A stretch of DNA of 34,185 nucleotides from contig NZ_BJOB01000026.1 in the NCBI RefSeq assembly GCF_006539985.1, positions 1 to 34,185 of the forward strand. Direction: 5' to 3'. Of this stretch, positions 16,386 through 25,323 are shown in pieces; position 1 is the first letter of the stretch; every line of letters begins with the position of its first letter. The notes below the pieces were generated by a model. It searched no databases. It was not told the DNA's origin and worked only from the letters and a program-made list of their open reading frames with translations. Position numbers and translations under genes: made by a program. This DNA comes from Kurthia gibsonii (GTDB lineage: Bacteria; Bacillota; Bacilli; Bacillales_A; Planococcaceae).

Positions 16386-18016
16386 TGACACAACAAGGAA
16401 AATTGTATGTCGTTGGCTTCGGTCCTGGAGACTTTCAGCATATTACGAATCGTGCAGTAGAGGTATTAAAATCATGTGACGTTGTCATCGGTTATAAAAC
16501 TTATGTCGATTTGATTCAAGATTTAATTACAGCGACAGCCGTAATTAGTACAGGGATGACAGAAGAAGTGTCGCGTGCGCAAGAAGCAGTAAGACAAGCA
16601 GAGGCAGGTAAGTCCGTTGCCGTAATTTCAAGTGGCGATGCAGGTGTATATGGTATGGCAGGGCTTGTGTACGAAGTGTTAATTGAACAAGGTTGGACGG
16701 AGAAAACAGGTGTACCGATTGAGATTGTACCAGGGATTTCAGCTATTAATTCATGTGCATCACTACTAGGCGCACCCGTCATGCATGATGCTTGTACGAT
16801 TAGTTTGAGTGACCATTTAACACCATGGGATTTAATTGCAAAACGAATTGAAGCAGCTGCGATGGCAGACTTCGTTATTGCGTTTTACAATCCAAAAAGT
16901 GGTCGCCGTACACGTCAAATTGCGGAAGCGCAGCGCATTTTACTGATGTATCGTCATCCAGATACGCCTGTAGGTCTAGTGAAAAGTGCTTATCGTGAGA
17001 CACAACAAATTCAGATGACGACATTACAAGATATGTTGGAACACGATATTGGGATGTTGACGACCGTTGTTATCGGGAATTCGTCGACATTCATGTATGA
17101 CGGGAAGATGATTACACCGCGTGGTTATCAGCGTAAATATACACTTGGTGAAGAAAAACAACCGTTAAAGCCGCATCAGCGTTTGAAAAAAGAAGCAGAA
17201 CCATGGGCGATGGATCAGGAAACAGGAAAGTCATACGCGCCGCAAGCGATTGCTACAGTGGAGCCGAAAAAGCCTGAAGTAGATACTCTAGCACTTGCAG
17301 AGGAAGCGCTTGGCTATCTTGGTGGAACCGTTGTTGAACCGAAACAATATGTTCACCAGAAGATGGAGGCAATTTTCGAGTTTGCGGTCAGCCCAGGCGT
17401 AGCGAATAAGAAGATTACACCACAGCAAATGCTTGTGTTAGCCGAAGTAGTAGGTGAAAAAGGTTCGATGGAATATACGCCAGACCATGAATTTATTCTT
17501 CGTATTCCAACCACATCACCTGAACGTATTACCGATCGTTTACGAGAAGTCGGTCTCATAATCGCACCGGTTGGCGATGTTGTGAAAATGAAGGCATGTG
17601 ATTTCTGTGATGGTGAAAAAGCCGATGCGATTCCATATGCCGATGCTTTGCAAGAGGCATTTGGTGGAATGAGCTTACCGAAAACATTAAATATTGGTTT
17701 TAATGGCTGCGGAATGGCTTGTTATAAAGCAGTGATGGATGATATCGGAATTGTTTACCGAAAAGGTGCATTCGATGTCTTTATCGGCGCAAAACCTGTC
17801 GGACGTACGGCGCACCCGGGTCAACCTGTAGTTGAGGGACTAGACAAAGAACAATTAGTACCTCTTGTAGAATCGATTATTCAAGAATACAAAGCAAATG
17901 CGCATCCGAATGAGCGCTTATTCAAATATTTTAAACGTGTGAAGAAGATTGGAAACTTTATTTATCAAGATCTCACACCAAAAATCAAAATTGCCCCTGC
18001 ACCTTGTGGGGATTAG
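16385..18016 (+). CDS. cbiH60: cobalt-factor III / precorrin-3 C17-methyltransferase with fused Fe-S domain (CbiH60)
   Basis: Ring-contracting methyltransferase of the anaerobic pathway: it methylates C17 and contracts the macrocycle. Residues 1-250 are the CbiH methyltransferase (GFGPGD at 11-16; SSGDAGVYGMAGL; PGISAINSCASLLGAP). Residues 320-543 resemble the ferredoxin half of nitrite/sulfite reductase. Cys405-x2-Cys408 and Cys442-x3-Cys446 (CGMAC) are the expected [4Fe-4S] ligands. The 543-aa length fits the 60-kDa CbiH60 described in B. megaterium, not the roughly 250-aa CbiH of enterics. Confidence 0.93.
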   Translation: MTQQGKLYVVGFGPGDFQHITNRAVEVLKSCDVVIGYKTYVDLIQDLITATAVISTGMTEEVSRAQEAVRQAEAGKSVAVISSGDAGVYGMAGLVYEVLIEQGWTEKTGVPIEIVPGISAINSCASLLGAPVMHDACTISLSDHLTPWDLIAKRIEAAAMADFVIAFYNPKSGRRTRQIAEAQRILLMYRHPDTPVGLVKSAYRETQQIQMTTLQDMLEHDIGMLTTVVIGNSSTFMYDGKMITPRGYQRKYTLGEEKQPLKPHQRLKKEAEPWAMDQETGKSYAPQAIATVEPKKPEVDTLALAEEALGYLGGTVVEPKQYVHQKMEAIFEFAVSPGVANKKITPQQMLVLAEVVGEKGSMEYTPDHEFILRIPTTSPERITDRLREVGLIIAPVGDVVKMKACDFCDGEKADAIPYADALQEAFGGMSLPKTLNIGFNGCGMACYKAVMDDIGIVYRKGAFDVFIGAKPVGRTAHPGQPVVEGLDKEQLVPLVESIIQEYKANAHPNERLFKYFKRVKKIGNFIYQDLTPKIKIAPAPCGD

Positions 18017-18027
18017 GAGTGTTGAAG

Positions 18028-18963
18028 ATGAAAACAGCAGTATTAATCGTCGGTCATGGTAGTCGTCTACCAGCAGGAAATGAAGAAGTACGTCAATTTG
18101 CAAAGCGTATTGAAGCGCAATTACCAGAACAATTATTAGTGGAAACATGTTTTTTAGAATTTGAAAGTCCAAATATTGCACAGGGAATGAAGGCGTGTGT
18201 CGAGCGCGGCGCAGAAAAAATTATTACGATTCCAATTATGCTTTTACAAGCAGGGCATTCAAAAATTCATATTCCAATGGCGATTGATGAAGCGAAAGAA
18301 TTGTATCCACATGTATCGATTACATATGGTCGTCCATTAGGCATTCACCCAAGTTTAATTGATATTTTAGAGTACCGTTTAGCAGAGAGTGGTTTTGTAA
18401 AAGACGAACAAGATGAAGATACGACGGTCTTATTAGTAGCACGCGGCGGTAGTGATTTAGATTCAAATAGTGATGTTTATAAAATCGCGCGCTTATTGTC
18501 AGAGCAAATTGGTGTGCGTAATGTAGAGCCTGCGTTTATGGGTGTGACCTATCCAACAGTGGATGAGGGGATTATGCGTTGTGAAAAATTAGGTGCGAAA
18601 AAAGTATATATGCTACCGTACTTCTTATTTACAGGTATCTTAATGGAGCGTATGACGGATTGGAAAGCGCGCTATGATACGGAATACGATATGGATATTA
18701 CATTATGCGAATACTTTGGCTACCATTCATTACTTGAAAAAGTGGTGATTGAACGTATTGAAGAGGCGTTAGCTGGCGATGTGAAAATGAACTGCGATAC
18801 GTGTACATATCGTATTAATGCATCTGAATTTGTCGATCATCATCACCATCACGACCACGACCACGACCATGATCATGGGCATGGGCATCACCACCATCAT
18901 CACGATCACGACCACGACCACAGTCATGACCATGCACACGACCATAAGGAAGTGCATCAATAA
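18028..18963 (+). CDS. cbiX: sirohydrochlorin cobaltochelatase CbiX, long form with His-rich tail
   Basis: Inserts Co2+ into sirohydrochlorin at the start of the anaerobic branch. Two chelatase half domains are visible: VLIVGHGSR (His10) with LLQAGHSKIHIP, then VLLVARGGSDLDSN. Met254-x-Cys256-x2-Cys259 (MNCDTC) is the Fe-S motif known from the B. megaterium enzyme. The tail from about residue 270 holds 24 histidines alternating mostly with Asp and Gly, likely a cobalt-binding or storage stretch. ATG 18028 follows AGGAG by seven to eight bases; the longer frame at 18004 runs back into cbiH60. 311 aa. Confidence 0.95.
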   Translation: MKTAVLIVGHGSRLPAGNEEVRQFAKRIEAQLPEQLLVETCFLEFESPNIAQGMKACVERGAEKIITIPIMLLQAGHSKIHIPMAIDEAKELYPHVSITYGRPLGIHPSLIDILEYRLAESGFVKDEQDEDTTVLLVARGGSDLDSNSDVYKIARLLSEQIGVRNVEPAFMGVTYPTVDEGIMRCEKLGAKKVYMLPYFLFTGILMERMTDWKARYDTEYDMDITLCEYFGYHSLLEKVVIERIEEALAGDVKMNCDTCTYRINASEFVDHHHHHDHDHDHDHGHGHHHHHHDHDHDHSHDHAHDHKEVHQ

Positions 18964-19715
18964 TGTTTTTTCTAGCAGGAACGAGTGATGCGCGTGCGCT
19001 AGCTGTTCGACTGAATAACCATCACGATGTTTTAGCAACAGTAGTGACGGATTCAGCGGCTGCGAGTTTACAAGCAGAGGGAATTGCGACACATGTCGGG
19101 CGCTTAACAGCAGAAGAGATGGCTGAAAAAGTGAAAGCACGCGGTGATCAAATCATTGTCGATGCAAGTCATCCCTATGCAGAAGAAGCATCAAAAAACG
19201 CACAACAAGCGGCACAATTAGCAGGTGTCCCGTATTGTCGCTACGAACGGATGTCTGAAGATTATGAAAACGACTTAATTACAGTTGTTGAAACATATGA
19301 AGAAGCAGCGCTTGAAGCGAAAAAGCGTAAAGGGAATGTGATGTTGCTGACGGGGAGTAAGACGCTACAAATTTTCACGAAGCATTTACTCGGTGAAGAA
19401 GAGATTACATTAATCGCACGCATGTTACCGCGTATTGACAATATGGAAAAATGCGAAGCACTTGGTTTACCGCAAAAGCAAATTATTGCGATGCAAGGAC
19501 CGTTTACAGCAGAGCTAAATACGGCATTATACAAACAATACGATACGACATTGATGATTACGAAAGAGAGCGGGAAAGTTGGTTCGGTTGATGAAAAAAT
19601 CACGACAGCTTTAGCACTTGGAATTGAAGTGATTTTGATTGCACGTCCGAAAATGGATTATCCGAATATGTTCCGTAACTTTGATGATATTGAGCAATTT
19701 ATAGGAGGCATTTGA
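18963..19715 (+). CDS. cbiJ: cobalt-precorrin-6A reductase CbiJ
   Basis: NAD(P)H-dependent reductase acting on the contracted corrin ring. The 250-aa protein starts MFFLAGTSDARALAVRL (nucleotide-binding GTSDAR) and has IIVDASHPYAEEAS and LLTGSKTL, all typical of CbiJ/CobK. ATG overlaps the cbiX stop as TAATG. The stop lies just after the cbiC ribosome site AGGAGG. Confidence 0.93.
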   Translation: MFFLAGTSDARALAVRLNNHHDVLATVVTDSAAASLQAEGIATHVGRLTAEEMAEKVKARGDQIIVDASHPYAEEASKNAQQAAQLAGVPYCRYERMSEDYENDLITVVETYEEAALEAKKRKGNVMLLTGSKTLQIFTKHLLGEEEITLIARMLPRIDNMEKCEALGLPQKQIIAMQGPFTAELNTALYKQYDTTLMITKESGKVGSVDEKITTALALGIEVILIARPKMDYPNMFRNFDDIEQFIGGI

Positions 19716-19717
19716 TC

Positions 19718-20413
19718 ATGACAAATGAGCAACAGGAAAAAGAATTATTTATTAATACAGACAACTTTAATACGGATTTCACACCGTTAACAGTAGAGCC
19801 GAACCGTATTTATGAATATAGTTTTGAAACAATTTTAGAAGAATATGGTCCACATGATTATTCAGAAGATGAGTGGTCAATCATTCGTCGTATCGTGCAT
19901 GCATCAGCCGATTTTGAATTAGGAAAAAGTGTCATTATTCACCCAGATGCGATTCGTGCAGGCATTGAATCGATTCGTGCTGGGCGTCCTGTCATTGCGG
20001 ATGTACAGATGATTCAAAGTGGTTCAGGTCGTAAACGATTCCAAAAACATGGTGGCGACCTATATTGTCACATTGCAGACGAAGATGTATCGAAAATGGC
20101 GAAGGAACACAATACGACGCGTGCGATTATTTCGATGCAAAAAGCAGCGCGCTTACATGAAGGTGGTATTTATGCGATTGGGAATGCACCAACTGCACTA
20201 CTAGAACTGATTCGTCTCATTCGTGAAGGAATTGCAAAGCCCGATTTAATCATTGGTATGCCAGTTGGTTTCGTATCAGCAGCTGAATCAAAAGAGGAAT
20301 TATCGAAAGTGACAGAAGTGCCTTTCATTACGAATTTAGGTCGTAAAGGTGGTAGTACGGTAACCGTTGCGGCACTAAATGCGATCTCGATTTTAGCTGA
20401 TCGCCAAGACTAA
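19718..20413 (+). CDS. cbiC: cobalt-precorrin-8 methylmutase CbiC
   Basis: Moves a methyl group from C11 to C12 to give cobyrinate. RRIVHASADFELG contains the catalytic His of the CbiC/CobH family, and GRPVIADVQMIQSG and AIGNAPTALLEL are family stretches. I place the start at ATG 19718, nine bases after AGGAGG, rather than TTG 19712, which is only three bases away. The 231-aa product carries about 40 extra residues ahead of the core. It overlaps cbiD by one base. Confidence 0.94.
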   Translation: MTNEQQEKELFINTDNFNTDFTPLTVEPNRIYEYSFETILEEYGPHDYSEDEWSIIRRIVHASADFELGKSVIIHPDAIRAGIESIRAGRPVIADVQMIQSGSGRKRFQKHGGDLYCHIADEDVSKMAKEHNTTRAIISMQKAARLHEGGIYAIGNAPTALLELIRLIREGIAKPDLIIGMPVGFVSAAESKEELSKVTEVPFITNLGRKGGSTVTVAALNAISILADRQD

Positions 20414-21525
20414 TGGAAAAGAAGAAGAAAAAAGACCCGAAAGATATGCGCCATGGTTATACGACAGGCGCATGTGCCACTGCAACAACGAAAGCAGCTC
20501 TAATTGCTTTACTTTCGGGTGAAGAACAAGAATCGGTGACGATTTTTTTACCGGTTGGAAAATATGCCACATTTACGATGGAGCATACCGTACGAGAAGG
20601 AAAGGCTGTTCGTTGTGGCACGATTAAAGATGCAGGAGATGATCCTGATGTGACGCATTTAGCACTGATCGAATCGACTGTATCTTTTATTGAAGGTGAT
20701 GCCATCGTTTTAGATGGTGGTGTCGGTGTGGGACGTGTAACAAAACCAGGGCTTCCTGTACCTGTTGGAGAAGCAGCGATTAATCCTGTACCGCGTAAAA
20801 TGTTAGAGGAAGTTGTGAAAGAGACACTCGAACATTTCGGCGTGAAGCGAGGTGTGAAAGTCGTCATCTCGGTTCCAGCTGGTGAGGAATTAGCGAAAAA
20901 GACATTGAATGGTCGCTTGGGAATTGTCGGTGGTATTTCCATCTTAGGAACGAGAGGAACCGTTGTACCGTTTTCAAGTGCAGCTTATATGGCGAGTATT
21001 GCTGAAGCTGTTAGTGTTGCACATGCAGCAGGACAAAAACATTTGATTTTAACGACAGGTGGACGGAGTGAGCGCTATGCGATGGCGCTTTTTCCTGATT
21101 TAGCTGAAGAATGTTTTATTGAGATGGGTGATTTTGTCGGTCATGCATTGAAGCACTGTAAAATACATGACATTCCGCAAGTGACATTGGTCGGTATGAT
21201 GGGGAAATTCTCAAAAGTGGCACAAGGCGTGATGATGGTTCACTCGAAAAGCGCGCCAATTAACTTTGAGTTTTTAGCAGATCTTGCAGCAGAGAGTGGT
21301 GTACCGCCCGCATTACAAGAAGAAGTGAGGCACGCGAATACGGCTTCGCAAGTAGGCGAGATTATGCTAGAACATGGCTATCAAGCCTTTTTCGATCGTC
21401 TTTGCATGGCATGTTGTCATGCGTCGATTCAACATGTGAAAGGAAACATCAATGTGAGTACCTACATTTATTCAATGAAGGGCGAGCAATTAGGAAGGGC
21501 TGAACAAATTGACAGCATCGATTAA
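20413..21525 (+). CDS. cbiD: cobalt-precorrin-5B C1-methyltransferase CbiD
   Basis: Methylates C1 of the corrin ring in the oxygen-independent route; its presence marks the anaerobic pathway. The 370-aa protein opens [29 protein letters not shown], where HGYTTGACA(A/T)AA is the family signature. Later motifs are [33 protein letters not shown] and [11 protein letters not shown] overlaps the cbiC stop (TAATG), and the 3' end overlaps the cbiET start by 17 bases. Confidence 0.95.
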   Translation: MEKKKKKDPKDMRHGYTTGACATATTKAALIALLSGEEQESVTIFLPVGKYATFTMEHTVREGKAVRCGTIKDAGDDPDVTHLALIESTVSFIEGDAIVLDGGVGVGRVTKPGLPVPVGEAAINPVPRKMLEEVVKETLEHFGVKRGVKVVISVPAGEELAKKTLNGRLGIVGGISILGTRGTVVPFSSAAYMASIAEAVSVAHAAGQKHLILTTGGRSERYAMALFPDLAEECFIEMGDFVGHALKHCKIHDIPQVTLVGMMGKFSKVAQGVMMVHSKSAPINFEFLADLAAESGVPPALQEEVRHANTASQVGEIMLEHGYQAFFDRLCMACCHASIQHVKGNINVSTYIYSMKGEQLGRAEQIDSID

Positions 21526-22714
21526 ATTAATCGGGATTGGTGATGGGGGAAAAGCTACCTTAAACCAACAAACAACTGAATGGATTGAACAAAGTGATGT
21601 ATTAGTCGCAGGTGAGCGTGTTCTTGCCTTTTTCGATACATATGAAGGACAAAAAATCGTCATTAAAGGCGGTTTAAAACAAGTTGTGGAACAGATTCAA
21701 GCAGCTACAGGTAACATTGTCGTACTAGCTTCAGGCGACCCTCTTTTTTACGGAATTGGGCAATATCTTTCTAACAAAATGCCATTAGAGATTTATCCGC
21801 ATGTGAGTTCTGTTCAACTTGCATTTGCACGTTGTCAAACGAGCTGGCAAGATGCAAAAGTGATTAGCTTGCATGGTCGTTCAATAAAAGGTCTTGCTCA
21901 AAAGATGAATGGTGAAAAGAAAGTGGCGCTTTTAACAGATGAAGTGAATTCACCGAATGCCATTGCACAGTATTTACTTGATTTTGGCTTCCATGAATAT
22001 CATGCTTTTGTCGCTGAAAATTTAGAAGGTGTGGAGGAACGTTGTCGTCATTTCACATTAGAGGAGATGAAAGAAGCAGCGTTTTCGCCACTGAATGTGG
22101 TCATTTTAATCGCACAGGAAACACCGCATGTATGGCCGCTTGGTATTGAAGATGAGGAATTTTCACAGCGCAAGCCAGATAAAGGGCTGATCACGAAAAA
22201 AGAGATTCGTGTGTTATCCATTCAACAATTAAATGTGAAGCCAGATTCGATTATTTGGGATATTGGTACATGCACAGGTTCGATGGCGATTGAAGCAGGA
22301 CGTATTGCAAAAGAAGGAGCAGTCTATGCGATTGAGAAGAATGAGCCTGATTTAGCAAACTGTCTTGAAAATCAGAAGAAATTCCGTGTAGATGTGACGG
22401 CAATTCATGGAAAAGCACCTGAGCGTTTAGACGAATTTCCGAATCCAGATGCAGTCTTTTTAGGCGGTACAGGCGGAAATATTCGTGATTTATTGACGAT
22501 TTGTTCAGAGCGCTTAAATGAAGGTGGGCGCATCGTTTTAAATGCGACAACAATTGAAAATTTAGCGAAGGCCGTTGAGATTTTTAAAGAATTGGGTCTA
22601 CACGTCCATATTATCCAAGCGCAAATCGCACGTAGTAAGCCGATTTTGGATATGACACGTTTTGTTCCATTGAATCCAATCTTTATTATTACAGCGAGCA
22701 AGGGGGAAAATTAA
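21509..22714 (+). CDS. cbiET: bifunctional precorrin-6B/7 methyltransferase-decarboxylase CbiET
   Basis: Fusion of CbiE (C5-methyltransferase, residues 1 to about 210) and CbiT (C15-methyltransferase and C12 decarboxylase, about 225-401). The CbiE part has [11 protein letters not shown] and [11 protein letters not shown]. The CbiT part has the class I SAM site [18 protein letters not shown] and VFLGGTGGN. Separate genes in enterics, fused here as in B. megaterium. The start is TTG 21509, about eight bases after AGGAAGGG inside cbiD. Confidence 0.94.
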   Translation: MTASIKLIGIGDGGKATLNQQTTEWIEQSDVLVAGERVLAFFDTYEGQKIVIKGGLKQVVEQIQAATGNIVVLASGDPLFYGIGQYLSNKMPLEIYPHVSSVQLAFARCQTSWQDAKVISLHGRSIKGLAQKMNGEKKVALLTDEVNSPNAIAQYLLDFGFHEYHAFVAENLEGVEERCRHFTLEEMKEAAFSPLNVVILIAQETPHVWPLGIEDEEFSQRKPDKGLITKKEIRVLSIQQLNVKPDSIIWDIGTCTGSMAIEAGRIAKEGAVYAIEKNEPDLANCLENQKKFRVDVTAIHGKAPERLDEFPNPDAVFLGGTGGNIRDLLTICSERLNEGGRIVLNATTIENLAKAVEIFKELGLHVHIIQAQIARSKPILDMTRFVPLNPIFIITASKGEN

Positions 22715-22715
22715 G

Positions 22716-23414
22716 ATGGCAACATTGTTCGGCTTAGGGGTAGGTCCAGGAGATCCCGAATTAATTACAGTGAAAGCTTTTCGTGTGATGAAAGAGTCAC
22801 CTGTCATTGCCTATCCAAAGAAGATGAAGGGTAAAAAAAGTTACGCACAGCGCATTGTTGATGTCTATGTGAATGGCATGGATAAGGAGATGCTTGGGCT
22901 TGTGTTCCCTATGACAAAACATCAGGAAACACTAGACCGCGAATGGAATAAAGCAGTTGATGAAGTATATGCGCGTATTGCGGAAGGAAAAGACGTAGCA
23001 TTCGTAACAGAGGGCGACCCAATGCTCTTTAGTACGTTCATTCACTTGATGACATTGATGCAAGAACGTCATCCAGATGTCGACATTCAAATGGTTCCAG
23101 GGATTTCATCATTTAATGCCTCTGCTTCAAGATTAGGTATTCCACTTGGTGAAGGAGACGACCATATCGCGATGATTCCAGCAGTCGACGATTACGATGC
23201 GATGCGTCGCGCGATTGAAAATCATGATGCCATCGTCTTTATTAAAGTGGCAAAAGTGATAGATTTAATGCTTCAAGTGTTACGTGATTTAGACTTATTA
23301 GACCGCGCACATGTGGTTACAAAAGTAACGTCCGATGAAGAAATCATTTGGAAGACATCTGAACTTGATGGTGTCGAGCTTGAATATCTTACATTAATGG
23401 TGGTGCGTAAATAA
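22716..23414 (+). CDS. cbiL: cobalt-factor II / precorrin-2 C20-methyltransferase CbiL
   Basis: Adds the C20 methyl group to cobalt-factor II. The 232-aa protein shows GLGVGPGDPELITVKAFRVM, VAFVTEGDPMLFSTF and MVPGISSFNASASRLGIPLGEG, the tetrapyrrole methyltransferase motifs of the CbiL/CobI type. ATG comes one base after the cbiET stop, with AAGGGGGA in the cbiET tail. The stop overlaps cbiF (TAATG). Confidence 0.94.
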   Translation: MATLFGLGVGPGDPELITVKAFRVMKESPVIAYPKKMKGKKSYAQRIVDVYVNGMDKEMLGLVFPMTKHQETLDREWNKAVDEVYARIAEGKDVAFVTEGDPMLFSTFIHLMTLMQERHPDVDIQMVPGISSFNASASRLGIPLGEGDDHIAMIPAVDDYDAMRRAIENHDAIVFIKVAKVIDLMLQVLRDLDLLDRAHVVTKVTSDEEIIWKTSELDGVELEYLTLMVVRK

Positions 23415-24190
23415 TGAAAAAAATTTATATTGTGGGCGCAGGTCCAGGAGATCCTGATTTAGTAACAGTAAAAGGATTACATATTATTCAAACAGCCGAT
23501 GTTGTGATGTATACAGATTCTTTAGTGAATCAAGAGTTAATTGCGAAGGCTAAGCCAGAAGCGGAAGTTGTGAAAACAGCAGGTATGCATTTAGATGAGA
23601 TGGTGCAAGCGATTGTTGACCGTGTAAATGAAGGAAAAGTAGTAGCGCGTGTTCATACAGGCGATCCAGCGATGTACGGTGCAACCATGGAACAGATGGC
23701 GATTTTACAACAACATGATATTACATGCGAAATTATTCCGGGTGTGAGTTCTGTATTTGCATCTGCTGCTGCAGTAGGAGCCGAGTTAACAATTCCAGAT
23801 TTAACACAGACACTGATTTTAACGCGTGCAGAAGGTCGTACTCCTGTACCTGAATTTGAAAAATTACGTGATTTAGCAAGTCACCATTGTACGATTGCAC
23901 TATTTTTAAGTGCGACATTAACGAAAAAAATCGTGCGTGAATTACAAGATGCAGGTTGGTCGGATGATACGCCAATCGCAGTAGTGCAACGTGCGACATG
24001 GCCAGACCAAAAGATTGTACGTACAACATTAGTGAATTTAGATGAAGCAATGCGTACGAACGGAATTCGTAAACAAGCAATGATTTTAGCGGGTTGGGCA
24101 TTAGATCCACATATTCATGAAAAAGATTATCGTTCGAAATTATATGATAAAACATTTACACATGGTTTCCGTAAAGCGGTGACAGAGTAA
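23414..24190 (+). CDS. cbiF: cobalt-precorrin-4 C11-methyltransferase CbiF
   Basis: Methylates C11. The 258-aa product has IVGAGPGDPDLVTVKG, YTDSLV, ARVHTGDPAMYGATMEQM and IIPGVSSVFASAAAVGAELTIP, which match CbiF/CobM. It overlaps neighbours by one base at each end (TAATG), showing tight coupling. The early GAGPGDP loop and the AVVQRATWPDQ stretch bind SAM and shape the active site in this family. Confidence 0.95.
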   Translation: MKKIYIVGAGPGDPDLVTVKGLHIIQTADVVMYTDSLVNQELIAKAKPEAEVVKTAGMHLDEMVQAIVDRVNEGKVVARVHTGDPAMYGATMEQMAILQQHDITCEIIPGVSSVFASAAAVGAELTIPDLTQTLILTRAEGRTPVPEFEKLRDLASHHCTIALFLSATLTKKIVRELQDAGWSDDTPIAVVQRATWPDQKIVRTTLVNLDEAMRTNGIRKQAMILAGWALDPHIHEKDYRSKLYDKTFTHGFRKAVTE

Positions 24191-25323
24191 TGGTGATCGA
24201 GTTACGTGACGATGTATTAGCGCCAATTGAAGTGAAGCATCCGTATGCGATTGTCGCAATTACTAAGCATGGTGTGGAGATTAGTCGTAAACTACACGCG
24301 GCATTGCCAAACACAGATGTCTATTATATGAGTAAGTTTGAACGTGGTGATGAGCGCGCGCATAATGTTCAATTATTTAGTGGTAGCGTGCGTATGTTAT
24401 TCCCAGCATTATTTAAGCATTATCAAGGTATTATCACCATTATCTCACTCGGTGCAGTCGTAAGAATGATTGCACCTGTGTTAGTCGACAAAAAAGTCGA
24501 TCCAGCTGTCGTTGTGATTGATGACCGCGGTGAGAATGTCATCAGCATGTTATCAGGGCATCTTGGCGGTGCAAATGCTCTGACGCATACGGTAGCAGAA
24601 GCTCTACAAGCGAATGCGATTATTACAACAGCATCCGATGTTCAAAAGACCATTCCAGTTGATTTATTCGGTGCAAAATTTGGCTGGCAGTGGGATTCTG
24701 ATACACATTTGACACCTGTATCGGCTTCAGTTGTCAATGAGGAACATGTGGCAATTGTACAAGAGACAGGTGAAAAAGATTGGTGGATGCATGATACACC
24801 GATGCCAAGTAATCTAAAACAATATAACACGATTGCAGAAGCGATGGATGCAAAACCACAAGCAGCACTCGTAATCACACATCGCCTCTTACAACCAGAT
24901 GAACTGATTGAAAATGCGGTCGTCTATCGTCCGAAATCATTAGTTATTGGTATGGGTTGCAATCGTGGTACATCAACAGAAGAAGTAGAGCAAGTCATTC
25001 AAGAAACATTACAAGAACTCGGTTTATCCATCAAAAGCGTGAAGGCACTTGTGACATTTGAATTGAAAAAAGATGAGCTTTGTTTCCATGAGGTTACGTC
25101 AAAATATGATTGGGAATTTAAGTGGTATTCAAAAGGCGAGTTGAATGCAGAACAAGTGACAGTACCTTCGGATACGGTCTTTAAATATACAGGTGTTTAC
25201 GGAGTAAGTGAACCAGCTGTACGTCGTTATAGTGGGAACAGTGAACTATTATTAGTGAAGAAAAAATCAGGAAATACAACCATTTCGGTTGCGGAAATTG
25301 TTTATGAGGATGTGAGAGAATGA
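24190..25323 (+). CDS. cbiG: cobalt-precorrin-5A hydrolase CbiG
   Basis: Opens the delta-lactone of cobalt-precorrin-5A and releases acetaldehyde, the two-carbon unit lost in the anaerobic ring contraction. The 377-aa protein has an N-terminal region with SLGAVVRMIAPVLVDKKVDPAVVVIDDRG and SMLSGHLGGANALT, and a C-terminal CbiG/CobE domain starting LVIGMGCNRGTSTEE. It overlaps cbiF by one base and cbiA by four (ATGA). Confidence 0.95.
   Translation: MVIELRDDVLAPIEVKHPYAIVAITKHGVEISRKLHAALPNTDVYYMSKFERGDERAHNVQLFSGSVRMLFPALFKHYQGIITIISLGAVVRMIAPVLVDKKVDPAVVVIDDRGENVISMLSGHLGGANALTHTVAEALQANAIITTASDVQKTIPVDLFGAKFGWQWDSDTHLTPVSASVVNEEHVAIVQETGEKDWWMHDTPMPSNLKQYNTIAEAMDAKPQAALVITHRLLQPDELIENAVVYRPKSLVIGMGCNRGTSTEEVEQVIQETLQELGLSIKSVKALVTFELKKDELCFHEVTSKYDWEFKWYSKGELNAEQVTVPSDTVFKYTGVYGVSEPAVRRYSGNSELLLVKKKSGNTTISVAEIVYEDVRE

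Noticed and set aside
18769-19140. Minus-strand frame of 123 codons with a Val/Met-rich run
   Set aside because: It is the reverse of the His/Asp codons in the cbiX tail and has no ribosome site.
20457-20942. Minus-strand frame of 161 codons inside cbiD
   Set aside because: It is Ser/Thr/Pro-rich shadow translation of a clear CbiD gene without its own start signals.
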